Source: Janthinobacterium sp. 61
GTDB lineage: Bacteria; Pseudomonadota; Gammaproteobacteria; Burkholderiales; Burkholderiaceae_D
Direction of reading: 5' to 3'
Length of the DNA stretch: 64,000 bases
Assembly (NCBI RefSeq): GCF_002846335.1
Contig: NZ_PJMQ01000001.1
Coordinates: 496,001 to 560,000 of the forward strand
The notes under the pieces are model-generated. The model was not told where the DNA came from. It searched no databases and worked only from the letters and a program-made list of their open reading frames with translations. Both the position numbers and the translations under genes were made by a program. Shown one piece after another: positions 60,249 through 64,000 of the stretch. Position 1 is the first letter of the stretch. Each line of letters starts with the position of its first letter.

Positions 60249-60777
60249 GGATTGTCGCTAACATAGCCACGAAATTTTGCGGCGTCTCCACGGCTTGCAA
60301 ATGACAATTCAATGCTATCCCATCCCACTCCATCAATTGTAAACCCGCGCACTTGAGCGCCGCTTCGCGCGCCGTCCACGCCCGTGCCAGCGCTGCGGGG
60401 CGCAGGGAGGCGGGGCCGGCGGCCAGTTCCTGCGCTACCTGCGACCCCAGGTAATCGCGCGCCAGATTCGCCCAGTCGGCAATGTCTTGCACGCGCATCA
60501 CGTCGATGCCGACAGCGCCATGCAGGTGGATGGCGGCCAGCGACATTCCCTCGTCATGGGTCAATGACAAACCTGCTGTGCGGCCGGCCAGCAGCAGGCG
60601 GGGAGGAGCGCCCGGCGTCGACTCCAGTGAAACTGCCTCGCTGTTCAACTTCAGCCACTGCGCCGCCGCTTCGCGCACGGCGGCGCGGATGCGCAGGCGG
60701 GCTTCGGCGCGCGGCAGGACGGCGGCGATGCCGATCACCAGCACGCCGTCGCCCGACCAGAGCACTGTTGAATCCAT
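60226..60777 (-). CDS. 4'-phosphopantetheinyl transferase superfamily protein
   Basis: 183 residues from ATG 60777, overlapping the stop of the Pls-like gene by one base (TGATG), so translation is coupled. PPTase motifs: LSLTHDEGMSLAAIHLHGAVGIDVMRV (metal-binding Asp in GID) and ARAWTAREAALKCAGLQL (WxxxEAxxK). It transfers phosphopantetheine from CoA to a carrier-domain Ser, most likely that of the Pls-like protein. The C-terminal codons come from the palindromic repeat at 60222-60248. Confidence 0.9.
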   Translation of the reverse strand: MDSTVLWSGDGVLVIGIAAVLPRAEARLRIRAAVREAAAQWLKLNSEAVSLESTPGAPPRLLLAGRTAGLSLTHDEGMSLAAIHLHGAVGIDVMRVQDIADWANLARDYLGSQVAQELAAGPASLRPAALARAWTAREAALKCAGLQLMEWDGIALNCHLQAVETPQNFVAMLATIRGQTRRV

Positions 60778-63700
60778 CAGCTGCGCAGTGGCGCCGCCGG
60801 GCAACCGGCCCAGTTGCTGCCAGCTGGGATGTGTTCGCCCTTCATCACCAGGGTCAAGGGACCCAGGCGCGCATTGTCGCCCACCTTGGCGCTGTACAGC
60901 ACGGAGCTGCGCGGGCCCATGTAGACGCGCTGGCCGATCTCCACGTGGTCGATCTTCATCACGCGGTCTTCAAACAAATGCGTTTGCGGGCAGGTCAGCG
61001 CGTTCAATTCGCTGTAGTCGCCGATATGCACGCAGTCGAATTCCGTAATGTCCGTCGTGTCCATGTAGACGCCGCGGCCGATCTTGCAGCCGAACAGGCG
61101 GAAGGCCAGTGGCAGCCACGGCGTGCCGCGCAGGTAGCGCATGAAGTTGGGCACGGCGATGCCTTCATACAGGTTGGTCACGCCTTCCGAAATCCATACG
61201 AACGGCGTCCACATGGGCGCCGCATGCTTGCGGTAGCGTCCCAGCAGCAGCCACTTGAACAGCACGACCACCAAAAAATTGCCGATACCGTAGGCGATGC
61301 CGGCGATGGCCAGGTCGCCCACCACTTCGCCCCAGCGCCCGGCGCCTGCGATCGGCATCACGTCCAGCACCAGGGTGTAGCCGACGGCAATCACCACCGC
61401 GTGCGGCGCGACGATGCGGAAGGCTTCGATCAGGCTGCGGCCCAGGCGGCGCAGGATGGATGGCTTGAAGGTCAGGTGTTCCGCAAAACCGCTGACCTGT
61501 TCGCGCGCAGGCAGGTGCATGGGCGGAGAACCGAGCCACGTGTCGCCACTGTGCATCTGCTCATTGCGCGGCGCATGCGTGTGCACGCCGATCAGCACGT
61601 GCTCGGGCAGCACGGTGCCGTCCGGGATATAGCTGCCGTTGCCGACGAAGCTGCGGTGCGAGATGACGGTGGGGCGCATGGTCATCCAGCCGCCGTCGAT
61701 CTGCTCGTCGCCCAGCATGACGGCGTCGGCGATAAAGGTGTCGTCACCCAGGGTCAGCATGTCGGGCACCACGCCCAGGGCCGTGGAAATCTCGGCGCCC
61801 TTGCCCACCTTGGCGCCGAGCAGGCGGTACCAGTATGGGGCGTACACGGTGGCGTAGATGCCGTGCAGGACGTTCAGGCTCGATTCCTGGATATGGCTGA
61901 CCAGCCACTTGGCGCAATAGATATTGCTGTGCACGGGCGAGCTGCCCGGCTTCAAACGGGGCAGCGCGCTCCAGCGGATGGCGGCCGACAGCAGGGCCGT
62001 CAGCACGATCAGCACGGCGCTGGCGGGGAAGGCCAGCAGGAAGTAGCGAGCCAGCTGGGTCGTCACGTCGCGCCCCTGCAGCCACGGCATCATTTCGCGT
62101 TCGTCGAACCAGTCGATCAGCACGAAGCTGGGGAAAACGGGCATGAAGAACAGCACGGCGATGAGGACCATGCCAAAGCAGAAAAACAGGGTTTCGCCCG
62201 TCAGGCGCAGGCGCGAGACGGCGGGGCGGGGCGGCTGGCTGGCAGGATCGTAAGGGCCGATGTCGCGCGCGGGCGAACCCGTATAGACGCGGCCGTCCGG
62301 CACGAAGGCGCCGTCGGCCAGCGCCGATTGACCCTCCAGGTGGCCGAAGGCGCCCACCCTGGTATTGCCTTCCAAAATCGCATAGGAACTGATGCAGGCA
62401 TCGTCGCCGATGCTGATGCGGCCCAGCAGCAAACGGCCCCGCTCGACCCTGGCGTTTTCAAAGTTGACGGCATTGCCCACACTGACGTTGTCGCCGATGG
62501 ACAGCAGGTCGGGCGCGCGCAGGGTCATCGAGCCGATGACCACTTCCTTGCCCACTTTCGCGCCCAGCGCGCGCAGCCACCAGCTGTTCAGAGACGAGCC
62601 GCTGAGCAGATACGCGGGCGCCGATTCGACCAGTCGGTCGGCCAGCCACCAGCGGTAATAGGTGATGCCCCACAGCGGATAGCTGCCCGGTTTCAAACGC
62701 CCCGCGATCAGCCACTTGCCGGCAATCGCGATGGCAAATTCGGCCAGGGTCGCCAGCAGGAACACGCCGATGGAGGCGGCGATGGCGCGCGGCACGGTAT
62801 CTCCCGTGTCGCCCGTGAAGAAGTGGTAGGTGAAAAACGGCGCCATCCATTGCGCCATGCGCAAGGTGACGAGGCCCGGCACGGCGGCCGCCTGCGCCGC
62901 GCCGCAGATCCAGCGTTTCAGGGTCGACGGCGGTGTCCACTCCGCTTCCGGCGTGGCAAGCGCGGGCGCTTCGTTCAGCACGGCGGCGATCTTGCCGATC
63001 TGGCGATTGTGATAAATATCGCGCACCGTCATGTGGGCGTAAGCCGGATTTGCGCGCAGGGCGGAGGCCAGGCGCGCGGCCAGGAAGGAATGGCCTCCAA
63101 GGTCGCTGAAGAAGTCCAGCTGGCGCCGTATCGGCTGGCCAGGGAAGAGTGTGGCCAGCGCCGCGCACAGGGCCACTTCGGCGGGGGTTTCCGGCACGTC
63201 CGATTCACCCGCTTCGCCAGCCGGTGGTGCGGACAGCGGCATGGCCTTCAGGGCCTTCCTGTCGATTTTTCCCGAAGTCAGGCGCGGCATCAGCGGCAGG
63301 AGCTCGAAGCGGCCAGGCACCATATATGGCGGCAAATGCAGGTTCAATGCGCTGCGCAGGGTTTTCGCCGTCAGTGCATCGTCGGGTGCATCGTCGCTGG
63401 CGACGATGTAGGCTACCAGCTGGTCGATACCGTCATCCTTGCGCAACAATACGGCCACCGTTCCCACGCCGGGCTGCTGCGCCAGCACGGCCTCAATCTC
63501 GCCCAGTTCCACGCGAAAGCCGCGGATCTTCACCTGGTCGTCGGCGCGGCCCAGGCACAGCACCTGGCCGTCGGCATCGATGCGGGCCAGGTCGCCCGTG
63601 CGGTACAGGCGCGCATCATCTTCGTTTGTCGCCCACGGGTTGGGCAGGAATTTTTCTACTGTCAGGTCGGGCCGGCCCAGATAACCCTCGGCCAGGCCGG

Positions 63701-64000
63701 GACCGATGATGCACAATTCCCCCGTTTCGCCGCGTGGCAGCAGGGCCAGGGGGCGGTTTTCTCCCGGCTCGGCCACCTGCAGCACCAGCAAGCCATAGTT
63801 GGGTAGCGGCGTGCCGATGGTGACAGGTTCACCGGGCCGCAGGCGCGCCAGGCTGCATGACACTGTCGCCTCGGTGGGGCCATAGGTGTTGAACATGGCG
63901 CGGCCAGGGCGCGACCAGCGCTCGACCAGCGATTCCGGGCACATCTCGCCGCCCAGGTTTATCAGGCGCAGACTGGGCACCTCTTCGGCGAACAGGGCCA
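60777..64000 (-). CDS. Pls-like adenylation/PCP protein with membrane and beta-helix domains (5' truncated by window edge)
   Basis: The frame is open to the right edge, so the N-terminal adenylation part is missing. About 1,074 residues are visible. The adenylation core has LINLGGE, FNTYGPTEATVS (A5), LYRTGDLARIDADG (A7), GRADDQVKIRGFRVELGEIE (A8) and LTSGKIDRKAL (A10). The PCP has the phosphopantetheine Ser in SDLGGHSFLAARL. Membrane segments then alternate with three left-handed beta-helix (LpxA-like acyltransferase) domains, at roughly 62590-62280, 61860-61530 and 61110-60800. This A-PCP-TM-three-tandem-C-domain layout is that of epsilon-poly-L-lysine synthetase (Pls). It would form a homo-poly-amino-acid at the membrane. 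The amino acid is unknown. Confidence 0.8.
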   Translation of the reverse strand, partial: ALFAEEVPSLRLINLGGEMCPESLVERWSRPGRAMFNTYGPTEATVSCSLARLRPGEPVTIGTPLPNYGLLVLQVAEPGENRPLALLPRGETGELCIIGPGLAEGYLGRPDLTVEKFLPNPWATNEDDARLYRTGDLARIDADGQVLCLGRADDQVKIRGFRVELGEIEAVLAQQPGVGTVAVLLRKDDGIDQLVAYIVASDDAPDDALTAKTLRSALNLHLPPYMVPGRFELLPLMPRLTSGKIDRKALKAMPLSAPPAGEAGESDVPETPAEVALCAALATLFPGQPIRRQLDFFSDLGGHSFLAARLASALRANPAYAHMTVRDIYHNRQIGKIAAVLNEAPALATPEAEWTPPSTLKRWICGAAQAAAVPGLVTLRMAQWMAPFFTYHFFTGDTGDTVPRAIAASIGVFLLATLAEFAIAIAGKWLIAGRLKPGSYPLWGITYYRWWLADRLVESAPAYLLSGSSLNSWWLRALGAKVGKEVVIGSMTLRAPDLLSIGDNVSVGNAVNFENARVERGRLLLGRISIGDDACISSYAILEGNTRVGAFGHLEGQSALADGAFVPDGRVYTGSPARDIGPYDPASQPPRPAVSRLRLTGETLFFCFGMVLIAVLFFMPVFPSFVLIDWFDEREMMPWLQGRDVTTQLARYFLLAFPASAVLIVLTALLSAAIRWSALPRLKPGSSPVHSNIYCAKWLVSHIQESSLNVLHGIYATVYAPYWYRLLGAKVGKGAEISTALGVVPDMLTLGDDTFIADAVMLGDEQIDGGWMTMRPTVISHRSFVGNGSYIPDGTVLPEHVLIGVHTHAPRNEQMHSGDTWLGSPPMHLPAREQVSGFAEHLTFKPSILRRLGRSLIEAFRIVAPHAVVIAVGYTLVLDVMPIAGAGRWGEVVGDLAIAGIAYGIGNFLVVVLFKWLLLGRYRKHAAPMWTPFVWISEGVTNLYEGIAVPNFMRYLRGTPWLPLAFRLFGCKIGRGVYMDTTDITEFDCVHIGDYSELNALTCPQTHLFEDRVMKIDHVEIGQRVYMGPRSSVLYSAKVGDNARLGPLTLVMKGEHIPAGSNWAGCPAAPLRS

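Noticed and set aside
60384..63806. 1,140-codon plus-strand frame opposite the Pls-like gene
   Set aside because: His/Gln/Gly/Arg-rich shadow with no motifs. The minus strand carries adenylation, PCP and beta-helix motifs.

Overview
The window is a 64 kb chromosomal segment from a GC-rich betaproteobacterium. Family Oxalobacteraceae (Janthinobacterium, Massilia or Duganella type) is the best guess. This rests on core gene neighbourhoods typical of Burkholderiales (rnr-rlmB-cysE, cysS with two cyclophilins and lpxH, accA-tilS-lysC), a phasin, and interspersed palindromic repeats I remember from that family. No phage, integrase, IS element, CRISPR array or rRNA was seen. Both ends cut through genes: a PhoR-type kinase on the left and a Pls-like adenylation enzyme on the right.

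Layout. 1-8.5 kb: phoR 3' end, an EgtB/SenA-like protein that lacks two expected iron ligands, a UvrD-like helicase, an SDR, and a four-gene LiaI/LiaF plus LytS/LytR-type operon. 8.4-12.4 kb (minus): a nuclease-helicase pair, VRR-NUC protein then a PD-(D/E)XK/XPD-type helicase, preceded by a near-consensus LexA box. 12.4-20 kb: orphan SUKH protein, MFS transporter with a Cys-rich regulator, phasin, hybrid kinase, and a divergent HxlR/QorB pair with two operator-like palindromes. 20.0-20.9 kb: four identical tRNA-Leu(CAG) genes. 21.3-27.4 kb: rnr, rlmB, cysE, yceH, a DUF2199 protein and udk.

27.5-40.1 kb (minus) is the most striking region. A 2,393-residue, alanine-dominated repeat protein is encoded directly upstream of its apparent type I secretion machinery: TolC-like outer membrane protein, LapB-like ABC transporter and HlyD-like adaptor. 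About 700 bp of AT-rich DNA with two long perfect palindromes precedes it. The protein has two repeat classes, one with a clear 26-residue period, a Gly-Thr linker, no visible RTX repeats and almost no basic residues.

40.1-52 kb: a GntR/YtrA-ABC operon with a 19-codon leader ORF and a 22-bp near-palindrome, then a DUF72 protein, lpxH, two cyclophilins, cysS, a DNA glycosylase, accA, tilS, lysC and tRNA-Ser(GCT). 52-64 kb: a decayed chemoreceptor fragment, a Fur-box-controlled DUF2325 gene, an LGT-like/TlpA fusion, the dmeRF nickel/cobalt efflux operon with its operator, phnA, an RlmN-like paralogue, trpF, a LysR regulator, a 32-residue membrane peptide, a phosphopantetheinyl transferase, and the Pls-like A-PCP-membrane-beta-helix protein it probably activates.

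All assignments come from reading motifs and context. No database search was possible, so recalled family features are stated as such.
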